The notes beneath the pieces were generated by a model. The model was given only the letters and a program-made list of their open reading frames with translations. It did not search any database and was not told where the DNA came from. A stretch of 45,621 bases of DNA from assembly GCA_020349245.1 (NCBI GenBank), contig CP070764.1, positions 2,278,383-2,324,003 on the forward strand, in the 5' to 3' direction. Both the position numbers and the translations under genes were made by a program. This DNA is from Chloroflexota bacterium (GTDB lineage Bacteria; Chloroflexota; Anaerolineae; Anaerolineales; UBA4823). Shown here in pieces: positions 32,981-42,624 of this stretch (positions are counted from its first letter, which is position 1; each line of letters begins with the position of its first letter).

Positions 32981-33637
32981 CTAGATATCCAGCCGGTAGC
33001 CCACCCCGCGAATGGTGATCAAATACCTTGGTTTGCGAGGATTTTTTTCAATTGCTTGCCGGATCCAGCTGATATGGACATCCAGAGTACGCGTGTCGCC
33101 GGTATATTCCGTGTTCCATATTTTGCGAAAAAGATCTTCGCGCTCGAGGACCTCGTTAGGATGCTCCATGAGCATTTGTAACAAGCTGGTCAGCCTGGGA
33201 GTAAGGTGAGCTTCACTATCTAAGCAACGGACGATCTTGCGTTCCAAATCTAGGTGAATTGGACCTGCTCGTAATACTTTATTGCTGGAATATGGGAGCA
33301 GAGGATTGATGCGGTTGACTAGTTTGCGGATCGTGAAAGGGAGTTCAAGCACGATATCAGCACCAACATCTTTCGAGACTGGTTTATCTGGATTCGCAAT
33401 CATGAGGATTGGCAGCTTGCCCCAGTTTTCCCTGATCTCCTGGCAAATACGAATCCCGCTGGATCGGAAAGTGGCAGCATTGAGGACAACAAGGTCACAT
33501 TTGTCTTGTGAAAGGTATTTGTTTGCGGCTTTACCGGTTGAAACGATTTCGACGATGAAATCTTTTTTGCGCAGATCGGGGATAAAATACGGACCTACAG
33601 CCCGTTTTCCTTCAATCCAAAGTATCTTGGCTTTCAT
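32981..33637 (-). CDS. OmpR/PhoB-type winged-helix regulator with degenerate receiver
   Basis: This 218-residue protein has the shape of an OmpR-type regulator. The C-terminal winged helix is intact (LTPRLTSLLQMLMEHPNEV, LDVHISWIRQAIEK, ITIRGVGYRLD). The receiver-like half lacks the residues needed for phosphorylation. The acceptor Asp is Asn in DLVVLNAATF, the N-terminal acidic pair is missing (LWIEGKR), and the conserved Lys before Pro-Phe is Leu (VLELPFTI). It should therefore act without a partner kinase. The ATG at 33637 has GAGG upstream; a GTG two codons earlier is possible. It ends 7 bases from the convergent kinase fusion gene. Confidence 0.88.
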   Translation of the reverse strand: MKAKILWIEGKRAVGPYFIPDLRKKDFIVEIVSTGKAANKYLSQDKCDLVVLNAATFRSSGIRICQEIRENWGKLPILMIANPDKPVSKDVGADIVLELPFTIRKLVNRINPLLPYSSNKVLRAGPIHLDLERKIVRCLDSEAHLTPRLTSLLQMLMEHPNEVLEREDLFRKIWNTEYTGDTRTLDVHISWIRQAIEKNPRKPRYLITIRGVGYRLDI

Positions 33638-33794
33638 CCTCACTCGCCTCGAAGATCTAATTCTGGCGAACCAAAAACCCCCCAGGATGGGAGATCAGCA
33701 CTTTCGTCAGGGGGCAGTATTATACCTTAATCTTAAAGAATCCGCAAAGTGAATCTTAAAACGAATTTGTTAACATTAAATTTTGGTGAAACTT

Positions 33795-34697
33795 ATGGCG
33801 TCTCAACCAGCTAGCTCACCAGTATACCGGGCATGGATGCCATACATGGCTCTGGTCGTAGGGGTGATTGCATTGGGGTTCTCGGCGATGTTTGTTCGTT
33901 GGGCGAACGCGCCGGGCCCAGTGGTGGGTTTCTACCGGATCGGAATATCGACCGTGATCCTAGCCCCGTTTTTCATCGCCCGCAGAAACAATAGCAAGCC
34001 AATCAGCCGAAAGTTTCTCATGTTCCCTGTTCTTGGAGGCCTGCTGACCGCTCTCGACCATGGTTTTTGGAATACCTCGGTAAATTTCACCTCGGCTGCA
34101 AATGCCACTTTGTTGGGAAATACAGCGCCACTGTGGGTGGCTTTATTTGCCTGGCTGGTATGGAAAGAGCGTATGCGATTCACATTCTGGATCGGGTTAG
34201 TGTTTACCCTCAGCGGGGCAGCCATCGTGCTGGGAACCGATTTTCTTCGCCACCCCGCACTTGGAATTGGGGATATCCTGGCCATTGCCGCAGGGATCTT
34301 TTACGCGGGATATTTCCTTGTCACCCAGCGCGGAAGGACTAATTGGGACACGCTTTCTTATATTTGGGTAGTGAGCTTCGTCAGCAGCCTCTGCCTGTTA
34401 GGGATCAGTCTCGGTCTCGGAATGCCGATCAGTGGATATCCTCCTCCAACTTATCTAGCCTTCCTGGGCGCAGCCCTGGTATCCCAGACAGGCGGATATC
34501 TGGCAGTCGGTTATGCCTTGGGGCATCTACCAGCTTCGCTGGTCGCGCCGACCATGATTGGGCAACCCGTTGTCACCGCGCTGCTTGCCATACCATTGTT
34601 AGGCGAATCACTCCAGCTTCCCCAGGTAGTAGGTGGTTTAGCAGTCCTGTTGGGTATATACATTGTGCATTCGAGCCGAAAAAGTCCACCGATCTGA
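33795..34697 (+). CDS. EamA/DMT-family transporter
   Basis: This 300-residue membrane protein has ten hydrophobic helices and two EamA repeats (GFSAMFVRWANAPGPVVGFY at the start of the first, LLGNTAPLWVALFAWLVWKE at its end, VAPTMIGQPVVTALLAIPLL near the end of the second). It is a second, distinct member of the drug/metabolite transporter superfamily in this window, not a copy of the one at 17.3 kb. The substrate is unknown. I take the ATG at 33795, with GGTGA just upstream; in-frame TTG and GTG codons 9-12 bases earlier are weaker. rpiA follows on the same strand. Confidence 0.9.
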   Translation: MASQPASSPVYRAWMPYMALVVGVIALGFSAMFVRWANAPGPVVGFYRIGISTVILAPFFIARRNNSKPISRKFLMFPVLGGLLTALDHGFWNTSVNFTSAANATLLGNTAPLWVALFAWLVWKERMRFTFWIGLVFTLSGAAIVLGTDFLRHPALGIGDILAIAAGIFYAGYFLVTQRGRTNWDTLSYIWVVSFVSSLCLLGISLGLGMPISGYPPPTYLAFLGAALVSQTGGYLAVGYALGHLPASLVAPTMIGQPVVTALLAIPLLGESLQLPQVVGGLAVLLGIYIVHSSRKSPPI

Positions 34698-34743
34698 CGT
34701 ATACTTAAAAGCATATGAAAAGCAGACAAAGTGGAGTTCCTGG

Positions 34744-35442
34744 ATGAATCTGAAACAACAAGCCGCTGCCCATGCCACGCGTTTCTTGCAGGATGGCATG
34801 GTAGTCGGTTTAGGGACAGGATCCACGACGACCTATTTTATTGAGACGCTGGCTGAAAAGCTCAAGTCTGGAGAGCTCAAGAACATCCTCGGGGTGCCGA
34901 CTTCAGAGTGGACATCCCAATTCGCAAGCAATTTAGGAATTCCCCTCGGATCGCTTTCTGGCCTGAGGCCAGAGTTAGCCCTGCCGGAACTGGATCTGGC
35001 GGTGGATGGTGCTGACGAAGTTGACCCTGACCTCAATTTGATTAAAGGTCTCGGCAGGGCACTCCTGAGGGAAAAAATCATTGAATCCCATTCCAAATTA
35101 TTTTTGGTCATCGCCGATGAATCAAAATTGGTGCCCCAGCTGGGCCGCGGCCCGCTGCCGATTGAAGTAACTCCCTTTGAAGCTGAGGTTCATGTTCGCT
35201 GGCTTAGCAGCCTCGGTTGCCGGGCAGAATTATGGCTGGAGGAGTCCGGGGAGCCTGCCCTCACGGATAATGGAAATTACTTGATCCGCTGTTGGTTTTC
35301 AGAGGGGATCCGCGATCCTTATCAGTTAGCCAGAACTCTTGCCAATCGACCCGGATTGGTCGAACACGGTTTATTCTTGAATATGGCGGACATGGTAATT
35401 ATCGCTAGTGTGGATGGAATCCAGATCAAGGAGCGAAAATAA
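34744..35442 (+). CDS. rpiA: Ribose-5-phosphate isomerase A
   Basis: This 232-residue enzyme interconverts ribulose 5-phosphate and ribose 5-phosphate in the pentose phosphate pathway. Signature parts are GLGTGSTTTYFIETL, LAVDGADEVDPDLNLIKG, ALLREKIIESHSKLF and ITPFEAEV-like VTPFEAEVHVRWLSS. The usual KGGG stretch reads KGLGRALLREK, a small departure. The start at 34744 gives the normal length. A TATACT box (about 34699) would serve rpiA and rpe. The stop codon shares one base with the rpe start, so the two genes are coupled. Confidence 0.95.
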   Translation: MNLKQQAAAHATRFLQDGMVVGLGTGSTTTYFIETLAEKLKSGELKNILGVPTSEWTSQFASNLGIPLGSLSGLRPELALPELDLAVDGADEVDPDLNLIKGLGRALLREKIIESHSKLFLVIADESKLVPQLGRGPLPIEVTPFEAEVHVRWLSSLGCRAELWLEESGEPALTDNGNYLIRCWFSEGIRDPYQLARTLANRPGLVEHGLFLNMADMVIIASVDGIQIKERK

Positions 35443-36116
35443 TGCCCGTTGAAATCGCCCCTTCCCTGCTTACAGCAGATCTTACTCGATTAGGTGAGCA
35501 GGTAAATGAGGTCCTGCAGGCAGGTGCAGAGCGCATCCATGTCGATGTAATGGATGGTCGCTTCGTGCCAAACCTAACCTTTGGCCCCTTGGTCGTATCA
35601 GCAATTAAACCTCTTACCCGGGCTGCAAGCGCGCTCCTGGAAGCCCACCTAATGGTCGAAGAACCAGAAAGCCTGATCCCGGACTTTGCGCAAGCAGGCG
35701 CAGAATTGTTGATTGTCCATGTTGAAACCTGCCCGCATCTCAATAGTACAGTCCAACAGATTAAAGATCTTGGACTCCAGGCGGGGGTTACACTTAATCC
35801 TGCCACACCCCTGTCTGCATTAGAAGAAATCCTCAATGATGTAGACCTGGTGCTGATCATGGCAGTAAATCCGGGTTTTGGGGGACAATCTTTTCTACCA
35901 AATTCCCTCCAGAGAATTACCCGCCTGTCCCAGATGATCCAAGAGCGCAACCTTGAGCATGTGGATTTAGAAGTTGATGGGGGTATCAATCCTACGACTG
36001 CAAGTGAGGTTGTCCAGGCTGGGGCAAATGTCCTGGTAGCCGGATCAAGTATATTCAATTCACAAGCCAGTGTGGCAGAAAATCTTGCCAGATTGAGAGC
36101 CTCGTTCAGCAAATAA
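35442..36116 (+). CDS. rpe: Ribulose-phosphate 3-epimerase
   Basis: This 224-residue TIM-barrel enzyme interconverts ribulose 5-phosphate and xylulose 5-phosphate. Metal- and phosphate-binding motifs are visible: IHVDVMDGRFVPNLTFGP, EAHLMVEEPE, LIMAVNPGFGGQSF and LEVDGGINPTTASE. The ATG overlaps the rpiA stop (TAATG). With rpiA it covers both isomer interconversions of the non-oxidative pentose phosphate pathway. A short CCTGG/CCAGG hairpin directly after the stop (36118-36136) may help end the transcript, but it has no T run. Confidence 0.97.
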   Translation: MPVEIAPSLLTADLTRLGEQVNEVLQAGAERIHVDVMDGRFVPNLTFGPLVVSAIKPLTRAASALLEAHLMVEEPESLIPDFAQAGAELLIVHVETCPHLNSTVQQIKDLGLQAGVTLNPATPLSALEEILNDVDLVLIMAVNPGFGGQSFLPNSLQRITRLSQMIQERNLEHVDLEVDGGINPTTASEVVQAGANVLVAGSSIFNSQASVAENLARLRASFSK

Positions 36117-36660
36117 TCCTGGGTTTTCAGACCAGGCTCATGCAAGCTGAAGTTTCTCTCCGTTAGCTGGAGAGGAAATCTGCGCGACCTGGATATCTCT
36201 CAAGGCTTGGGGAATATATTTAAGGTAATTCATCAAGATTGATCTCCAGAAGAACCCAAAAATCTTCCTCTATCGGAAAGAAATTCACTCGACCTATATA
36301 ACCTTACCGGGTCATAATGTTTCTGGATATTGAAGATTATCCAATGGTTAATAAAGTCTCTGATACTAACCTGGAACCTTCAAATCATGATTCTGTAAGT
36401 TATTTTATTTGCAAGCTGGTTCCCCATCCTTTGGGCTATGATTTATTGTGGAAAAGTGGTCGATGCTGTGACTTCACAGAATTCCTCGCTTGATAATCAA
36501 GGCACTTGGATGCATCACAATAACCTTCTACTTACCATTTTTCAATAGCTAGGGTTACATGGCTGACTACATCGATTAACATCATCTCAATTAGGCGGGG
36601 ATAAATGGAGACCAAATTGACTGATTAGTTATCCAAAATCAAGATTCGCGGATAAAGTCT
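36117..36660. other. Intergenic region with two short hairpins
   Basis: About 544 bases. Close to rpe lie CCTGG-GTTTTCAGA-CCAGG (36118-36136) and TTTCTCTCC-GTTAGCT-GGAGAGGAAA (36153-36178). Neither has a T run. The remainder is AT-rich and shows no gene. It should include the promoter of the sensor gene that follows. Confidence 0.45.
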
Positions 36661-38511
36661 ATGTGTGCTGTTGGGGAATCCGAACAGGTTACTCGAGATG
36701 ATTCATTGAAGAGGATGAACTCTTCCGGGATATTTTTCCCTGGAAGCCAGATTCCAGGTGAACAAAGCCTACAGCTGCAGGCAATTATTTCCCTGTTATC
36801 AAGGTACAAATTCCCGATTCGGATGAAAATCACCTTGCCGTACCTGGTTCTCACCTTGGTTATTGCGATGGCTGGTGCCTATATCGTCACACGAGTTGTT
36901 TTTGACACCATAGAGGAACGCTTTGTTAACCAACTTCTCGAAACAGGGAAAATTGCATCAGAATCGATCGTCGATCAAGAAAATAAGCTCCTTGAAACCA
37001 TGCGGTTGGTTGCTTATACTCAAGGTGTTGCCGAAGCGATTATGAATCTCGATTCTGAAGCCCTTCGAGAAATCTCACTACCCATTTTGATCAACTCTTC
37101 AATCGAGGCGCTTGAGATTTTAGATACCTCTGGCACCAGTGTATTATCCCTACGGCATAAGGCTGGCGAATCCTTTGAGATATATGATGTATCCCGTGGA
37201 GATAATTCCTTTATCCAGTGGGAAATGGTTGAGCAGGTATTAGACAAGCAAGCCGACGAAACCGGGGACAAATTTGCAGGAGTTCAACGGACAGGATGGG
37301 GAGATCTTCTTTATATTTCTGGCCCAATACTCGATCACAGTCAATCGCTCGTTGGTGTGATACTCGTTGGTGAATCTTTAGATAAGGTCGCCCAGGAGAT
37401 AAGAGAGACGACTCTATCTCAAGTGACATTTTATGATTTGAATGGTCAGGAGATCAAGACGACATTTATCGATCCTGTTGCAGACCTCGGAAAAGAGAAA
37501 ACAGGTGAGATACTTACGCGTCAGGCTAAAGAAAGCTATCTGCAGGAAGTCAGGAATGGAAATATTACCTACCAAGAAGCCCTGGCACCTTTTAAACTTA
37601 GGTCTGGTGAAGATGTAGGCATCATTGGCACCTCCTTGGCGAAGACGTTTCTTGTGCGAGCAAGCAATATCACCAGGACTCAAATATTTGTTTTTGCTAC
37701 CACAGCAATACTGGTCATATTCTTGGTAGGAATGTTTATCGCAGACCGCTTATCGAAGCCGTTGTTGAGGGTTGTAGATGCCTCCTCCCAGGTTGCAGCG
37801 GGAAATTTGGATGTTTTTGTGCCTCCATCAGGGCATGATGAGGTTACCCAATTAACCGAATCATTCAACCGGATGGTTACTTCACTACAAACATCAAAAT
37901 CGGCTTTGATCCTTGCCCATGAAAATACCATTCAGGCATATGATCGGACAATTGAAGGCTGGTGTAAAGCATTGGAGCTAAGGGACAATGTCACAGAGGG
38001 CCATACCCAGCGAGTCACCGATCTAACCTTAGAGATTGCCCGCGAGATGGGCGTTGAGGGAGAAAAACTTGTCCATATCCGTCGGGGAGCCCTAATGCAT
38101 GATATTGGAAAGATGGCTATCCCTGATTCGATATTGAAAAAACCGGGAACGCTAACCAGTACGGAATGGAATGAGATGAGAAAGCATCCAGAATATGCCT
38201 ATGACATGCTCTCAAAAATTGAATACCTGGGTCCCTCCTTAGCCATACCGTATTGCCATCACGAGAAATGGGATGGTAATGGATATCCAAGAGGTCTCAA
38301 GGGAAAAGAAATCCCATTAGAAGCTCGGATATTTGCTGTCGCTGATGTGTGGGATGCACTCAGATCTGAGAGACCTTACAGAAAAGCTTTACCAGTGCAG
38401 ATGGCTCTGCAATATATCGAGCAAAATAGAAACAGGCATTTTGACTCCCGTGTTATCGATGCCTTTCTTCATGTAATTAATGAAACACCTAGTAAAGCTT
38501 ATCGGAGCTAA
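36661..38511 (+). CDS. Membrane sensor with HAMP and HD-GYP phosphodiesterase domain
   Basis: This protein of up to 616 residues has a membrane helix at about 58-80 (ITLPYLVLTLVIAMAGAYIV), an extracytoplasmic Cache-like sensing domain, and a second helix at about 340-362. A HAMP domain follows (LSKPLLRVVDASSQVAAGNL), then a C-terminal HD-GYP domain with LMHDIGKMAIPD, HHEKWDGNGYP and VADVWDALRSERPYRKA. It should degrade cyclic di-GMP in response to an outside signal. The ATG at 36661 has no ribosome site. Starts at 36715 or 36823 are possible, the latter leaving MKITLPYL directly before the helix. A surface protein gene follows within 50 bases. Confidence 0.92.
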   Translation: MCAVGESEQVTRDDSLKRMNSSGIFFPGSQIPGEQSLQLQAIISLLSRYKFPIRMKITLPYLVLTLVIAMAGAYIVTRVVFDTIEERFVNQLLETGKIASESIVDQENKLLETMRLVAYTQGVAEAIMNLDSEALREISLPILINSSIEALEILDTSGTSVLSLRHKAGESFEIYDVSRGDNSFIQWEMVEQVLDKQADETGDKFAGVQRTGWGDLLYISGPILDHSQSLVGVILVGESLDKVAQEIRETTLSQVTFYDLNGQEIKTTFIDPVADLGKEKTGEILTRQAKESYLQEVRNGNITYQEALAPFKLRSGEDVGIIGTSLAKTFLVRASNITRTQIFVFATTAILVIFLVGMFIADRLSKPLLRVVDASSQVAAGNLDVFVPPSGHDEVTQLTESFNRMVTSLQTSKSALILAHENTIQAYDRTIEGWCKALELRDNVTEGHTQRVTDLTLEIAREMGVEGEKLVHIRRGALMHDIGKMAIPDSILKKPGTLTSTEWNEMRKHPEYAYDMLSKIEYLGPSLAIPYCHHEKWDGNGYPRGLKGKEIPLEARIFAVADVWDALRSERPYRKALPVQMALQYIEQNRNRHFDSRVIDAFLHVINETPSKAYRS

Positions 38512-38560
38512 ATGATTTCCAAATCTACCAGTAAGTTTGATTTACTTGTATAGCCTGATA

Positions 38561-40510
38561 ATGGATGACAATCTTGACGAAAGAAAATCCAAACGGGGTC
38601 TTCGAGGGGTTTTATTCTTAGGTATCATCATTTGTTCGAGTATCTTTTTTTGTTTATCCTCGCTCGTATTGGGTATCCAGAATTCTTCAGCTGAAGAATT
38701 TGTTTCCGTCCCCCTGCGTGCCTCGTCTCAAGGGGACTACAGCGCGGATAGATTAGATATCCAATTTCAGCAAATAAGCTTTGATCTCATTCTGGATATT
38801 TTGCGAGAGCGAAGCCCACGGGATGAAAACATCTATGAGCGGGCTACAGTGGTTGCACAAATCCTGCTAACTCCAGTTCCCTCAGTTACTCCGAAATTGG
38901 CTGACACGTTTATTTCATCCCTAACGGTACAAGCTGTCGGGGGGACAACTTCTCTATTGCCAGCATCTGAGCTGCAGGAGGCAGCAACGATTGTTGCGAC
39001 GAATTCCCTGCCCAGAGAAGGAGAACTAGCCCCAACTATAAGTTCTACTTCAATTCCTATTGCTTATGTGACTCAACCTGTCCCAAACTCCCCCCAGGCA
39101 TCGCTTACCCCACGCCAGAATTCCATCTTGCCTGCAACTGCTACTCGCAACCCTTCACCCACCGTTTTTAACCAACCAACTTCAACACCATCAGCTACAG
39201 CTACCTTAGCTGCGAACACCTTCAGCCCATCCTCAAGCAGCACACCTGCCTTAACTGGTACTGTAGCTATGACTATTTATCCAACTTCAACGAATACACC
39301 TACTTTAGCTCTGACTGCCTCGATTCCGACTGCGACGAATAGTCTAACTGTAGTGCCAAGTCTGGTAAACACAGCTACAGAAAATTCGTCAGGAACAAGC
39401 ACCAGTACAGCGACTAATGTCGGCACCAGCACTCCGACTGAAGCCCAATCAACCCCGCTCGAAACACCCTCCAACACGCCAGTGATATCAACAACACCGG
39501 TAGCAAATCCAAGCCAAACAGCTACGCCTTTTGGTATGGTCACCCCTACAAGTTCCCCAGATCCTTCCACTCCGACCCCAATATACACACTAACAGTGCA
39601 ACCCAGCACCGTTTTTACAACTACGCCTTCTCAGACTTCCACTTCAATACCCTTGGATACATCTACAGCCGCTGTTTCACCTTCCAGCACGTTGTCAGGA
39701 TCTACAAATACACCTACGATCACTCCAGGTTTTGGATCAACCCCAACCGCTTCAACGACTCCTCAGCCATCGCCAACGTATACATTTACTGCGAGTCTGA
39801 CACCAATAATTCCATCAACAGATACCCCCCAACCTCCCACGATTACACCAACAATTACTAGCACTGTATCAGATACACCCACACTCACACCCACGGATAT
39901 TTCACCAATCTGCTTCACAGGTATTCCTACAGGTATCCTACCGTCTGATGATACCTATATCAGATCCTCTAGTCCGAATTCTAATTTTGGCAGCATGCAG
40001 GATATTGAAGTTAGACCAGATAATGGTGCAAACCGCAGAGGGTTAATACGCTTTAATTTGAGTTCAATTCCACCGGGAAGCAAGGTTACCAAGGCCACGC
40101 TATATTTGTTCGAAAGGGATCGAAGATTGGAACAGGTGACCCTTTTATACAAGATTACATCGCCGTGGGATGAAGATTCTGCAACTTGGAATTTTCCTTG
40201 GTTGAATCCTGGTGGTGATTTTAATTCATCACATCCCTATGCGAGTTTTCCTCCAATTCAAAGCAACTGCATACTGGCAATCGATCTCACGGTTCTCGTA
40301 CAGGAATGGGTCAATGGTGTCCATAATTATGGATTCTTATTATATGCTATCGGACCGAATCACATTTTGCGATATTCCTCAAAGGAGAACACTGTAATTG
40401 AGGAACTTCCAAGATTGCAGATCGATTATATCCAGCCAGCCTCAACCAACCGTGAATTCTATTACCAGCATGAATCCTCAACATCTGGTAGTGCAGTGAA
40501 TTTTCGGTAG
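38561..40510 (+). CDS. Surface protein with Thr/Pro-rich linker and DNRLRE domain
   Basis: This 649-residue protein has a basic N-terminus followed by a membrane helix or signal (GVLFLGIIICSSIFFCLSSL). A poorly structured region comes next, then about 280 residues dominated by Thr, Pro and Ser (about 163-446). The C-terminal DNRLRE-type beta-sandwich runs from about 456 (SDDTYIRSSSPNSNFGSMQD, RGLIRFNLSSIPPGSKVTKA, DEDSATWNFP). DNRLRE domains occur in extracellular and wall-bound proteins of Chloroflexota and actinobacteria. The Thr/Pro stretch is probably a stalk, perhaps glycosylated. No LPXTG or other anchor is seen at the C-terminus. I take the ATG at 38561; an in-frame TTG lies at 38537. 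Confidence 0.87.
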   Translation: MDDNLDERKSKRGLRGVLFLGIIICSSIFFCLSSLVLGIQNSSAEEFVSVPLRASSQGDYSADRLDIQFQQISFDLILDILRERSPRDENIYERATVVAQILLTPVPSVTPKLADTFISSLTVQAVGGTTSLLPASELQEAATIVATNSLPREGELAPTISSTSIPIAYVTQPVPNSPQASLTPRQNSILPATATRNPSPTVFNQPTSTPSATATLAANTFSPSSSSTPALTGTVAMTIYPTSTNTPTLALTASIPTATNSLTVVPSLVNTATENSSGTSTSTATNVGTSTPTEAQSTPLETPSNTPVISTTPVANPSQTATPFGMVTPTSSPDPSTPTPIYTLTVQPSTVFTTTPSQTSTSIPLDTSTAAVSPSSTLSGSTNTPTITPGFGSTPTASTTPQPSPTYTFTASLTPIIPSTDTPQPPTITPTITSTVSDTPTLTPTDISPICFTGIPTGILPSDDTYIRSSSPNSNFGSMQDIEVRPDNGANRRGLIRFNLSSIPPGSKVTKATLYLFERDRRLEQVTLLYKITSPWDEDSATWNFPWLNPGGDFNSSHPYASFPPIQSNCILAIDLTVLVQEWVNGVHNYGFLLYAIGPNHILRYSSKENTVIEELPRLQIDYIQPASTNREFYYQHESSTSGSAVNFR

Positions 40511-40822
40511 CCTCTTCCGCATAAAAATTCTGGCTAAACTCGCCTCTTTGATGAGGTTTTTCGCGCATCCAATAAAGTTCATTTACTTCCTCATTGGAAC
40601 AATATCGATAATAACAAATCCCAGAATCCGCCACCTGTGAAAAGCAATCTGCCTGCACATTTATGAGATAATCAATATGTTATGATAATGCGAATTTGTT
40701 CTCTTAAACCACACTGAAAATCTTATTGCCAATTGGTAAATTCCATTTATTCCCAGATTAACCGCTTGGTATTCTCCCACTTAAATTTACACATCAGAAA
40801 CTTACCGATTTTCTCAGTAAAC
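40511..40822. other. Gap with weak terminator
   Basis: About 310 bases between the surface protein and the permease gene. A CCTC-TTTGAT-GAGG hairpin followed by TTTTT (40543-40561) is a possible terminator for the former. The remainder is AT-rich. An in-frame TTG at 40733 could extend the permease but lacks support. Confidence 0.45.
40543..40561 (+). terminator. Weak rho-independent terminator
   Basis: A short 4-bp stem (CCTC/GAGG) with a 6-base loop is followed directly by five T residues, 33 bases after the surface protein gene. Confidence 0.5.
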
Positions 40823-42598
40823 ATGAAAATTATTCAACACTCGAATCTTTTTGAACGCCTATCAGGTAAGAAAAATATCTTCATACGGCTCAGATATGCA
40901 CCTCCGTTGCACTATCTGATTCTATTTATTTCTTTGGCTCTGATTTTGCTGAGTCCGGGAGAGGCAGAAGCTCACCAGATCAGATTCCAAGAGTCTCCTG
41001 CCGAAATGGTGCTCGTCGGTCAGGTGGTTGACTCCCAGGGAGTTCCCGTCACCGAAGCAGAGGTCGTGGCATTGACCGATTTGCAGCCTGAGCCGTTAGC
41101 GGAGACTCAAAGCCAGGAGGATGGTTCCTGGATGCTGGCTTTTGCGGATTTCCCCCTGGAGGAGCTGCACATCTTGGTTGAACACCCGCATTTTCAATCC
41201 GAGACAATTTATCTGCATAGTTCAGAGCTGAGTAATCTAAATCGTAATGATATTTTCCAGATCGATGAAGTGGTCCTGCAAAGGCGAATCAGCGCGGGAT
41301 TTTGGGTCGCTTCGATCGTGTTTCTTGGTGTCTTGCTGCTGATCGCTTTTGAAATCCTGCACAGCACGACTGCAGCCTTGGCTGGTGTGTCAATTATTTT
41401 CCTGACCTCCTACATTGGTGGTGCAATAAATCCTGATTTCTTTATCTTTAGCTACGAGCGCGGCCTGAGCTACATCGACTGGGAAGTTGTCTTCCTGGTC
41501 ATGGGGATGATGATCATTATCGCCATTGTGGAAGGCACCGGCATTTTTCAATGGCTCGCTTTCCAGGCATATCGAATCAGCCGTGGGCGTACCTGGTTGC
41601 TGGTATTGATCTTAATGCTGATCACGGCTGTTGCTTCTGCTCTACTGGACAACTTCACGACGATGCTGTTGATGACGCCGATCAGCTTGCAGATCGGCTT
41701 GGCCTTGGGGATTAACCCCCTGGCGTTGATCATCCCCCAGGTACTGGCTTCAAACGTCGGTGGAATCACCACGCTGGTTGGTACACCCACCAACATCCTG
41801 ATCGGTGCCTATGCTGGAATCAGCTTTACGGATTTCCTGGTAAATCAAACTGTCGGCGTGCTGATTGCCTTGCTGGTTATGGCGGGATTTGTACTCCTGT
41901 TCTATCGTAAAACATACAGCCAGCAGACTGGCGGCATCTCACCAAAGTTGTATCAAAAGCTGGAGGAGAATGCCCGAATTGAAAATCCAGAGGGATTATG
42001 GAAGTCTGGGGTTGTATTCGGTCTTGTCCTGATCGGGTTTATTTTGGGTGAAAGGATCCATTTAACCCTGGCTGTCACCGCGATCGCGGGTGCCACTTTG
42101 CTACTGGTTTGGTTGAAGCCGGATGTACAGCACATGATCAAGACCGTAGACTGGACAACACTGGTTTTCTTCATGGCGCTGTTTATGATTGTTGGAGCCA
42201 TCCAGGAGGTTGGTTTGATCAGTTTGGCCGCCGATGGCATGAGCCGCTTGATAGGTGAAAACCTGGAGCTGGGAATTTTTGTGATCGTATTCGGTGTAGG
42301 AACGATTTCCACGATCATCGCCAACATACCGCTGGCTGCTGCGATGCTGCCCATTGTTCGATACCTAACCGCGACGATTCCTGGCGCACAGTCCCAGGTG
42401 CTTTATTATGCATTATCCATGGGGGCAGCGATGGGTGGCAATGGTACCCTGATCGGTGGCGAAGCCAACCTGGTGACTGCAGGTATCACCGGCCAGGCCA
42501 ATACTCCCATCAGCTTTAAGGAATTTCTCAAAATAGGTTTACCGGTAACCTACTTGACCTTGACTGTGGGATTCTTGTGGCTGTTGGTCCATTTTTGA
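40823..42598 (+). CDS. SLC13/ArsB-NhaD-type permease with extracytoplasmic N-terminal domain
   Basis: This protein of about 591 residues starts with a signal-like helix (LHYLILFISLALILLSPG). An extracytoplasmic beta-sandwich domain follows, of the carboxypeptidase-regulatory type (about 58-150, VLVGQVVDSQGVPVTEAEVV). From about 160 an ion-transporter-superfamily permease begins, with DNFTTMLLMTPISLQIGLAL, SNVGGITTLVGTPTNILIGA and MGAAMGGNGTLIGGEANLV. The paired GTPTN and GGEAN loops are typical of the ArsB/NhaD/SLC13 group, which moves anions or exchanges Na+/H+. The substrate is not readable. A UspA gene follows after 26 bases. The start is uncertain because no ribosome site is clear near ATG 40823. 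Confidence 0.9.
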   Translation: MKIIQHSNLFERLSGKKNIFIRLRYAPPLHYLILFISLALILLSPGEAEAHQIRFQESPAEMVLVGQVVDSQGVPVTEAEVVALTDLQPEPLAETQSQEDGSWMLAFADFPLEELHILVEHPHFQSETIYLHSSELSNLNRNDIFQIDEVVLQRRISAGFWVASIVFLGVLLLIAFEILHSTTAALAGVSIIFLTSYIGGAINPDFFIFSYERGLSYIDWEVVFLVMGMMIIIAIVEGTGIFQWLAFQAYRISRGRTWLLVLILMLITAVASALLDNFTTMLLMTPISLQIGLALGINPLALIIPQVLASNVGGITTLVGTPTNILIGAYAGISFTDFLVNQTVGVLIALLVMAGFVLLFYRKTYSQQTGGISPKLYQKLEENARIENPEGLWKSGVVFGLVLIGFILGERIHLTLAVTAIAGATLLLVWLKPDVQHMIKTVDWTTLVFFMALFMIVGAIQEVGLISLAADGMSRLIGENLELGIFVIVFGVGTISTIIANIPLAAAMLPIVRYLTATIPGAQSQVLYYALSMGAAMGGNGTLIGGEANLVTAGITGQANTPISFKEFLKIGLPVTYLTLTVGFLWLLVHF

Positions 42599-42624
42599 GT
42601 TTATGATATTGAAAGGCTAATCAT

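Noticed and set aside
39277..39609. Long open frame opposite the Thr/Pro-rich region, rich in Val and Gly
   Set aside because: It is the shadow of the low-complexity repeat on the other strand, which removes stop codons in several frames.
38920..39900. Possible tandem DNA repeats or CRISPR-like array in the Thr/Pro-rich coding region
   Set aside because: The repetition is at the amino-acid level only. There is no constant repeat with regular spacers.
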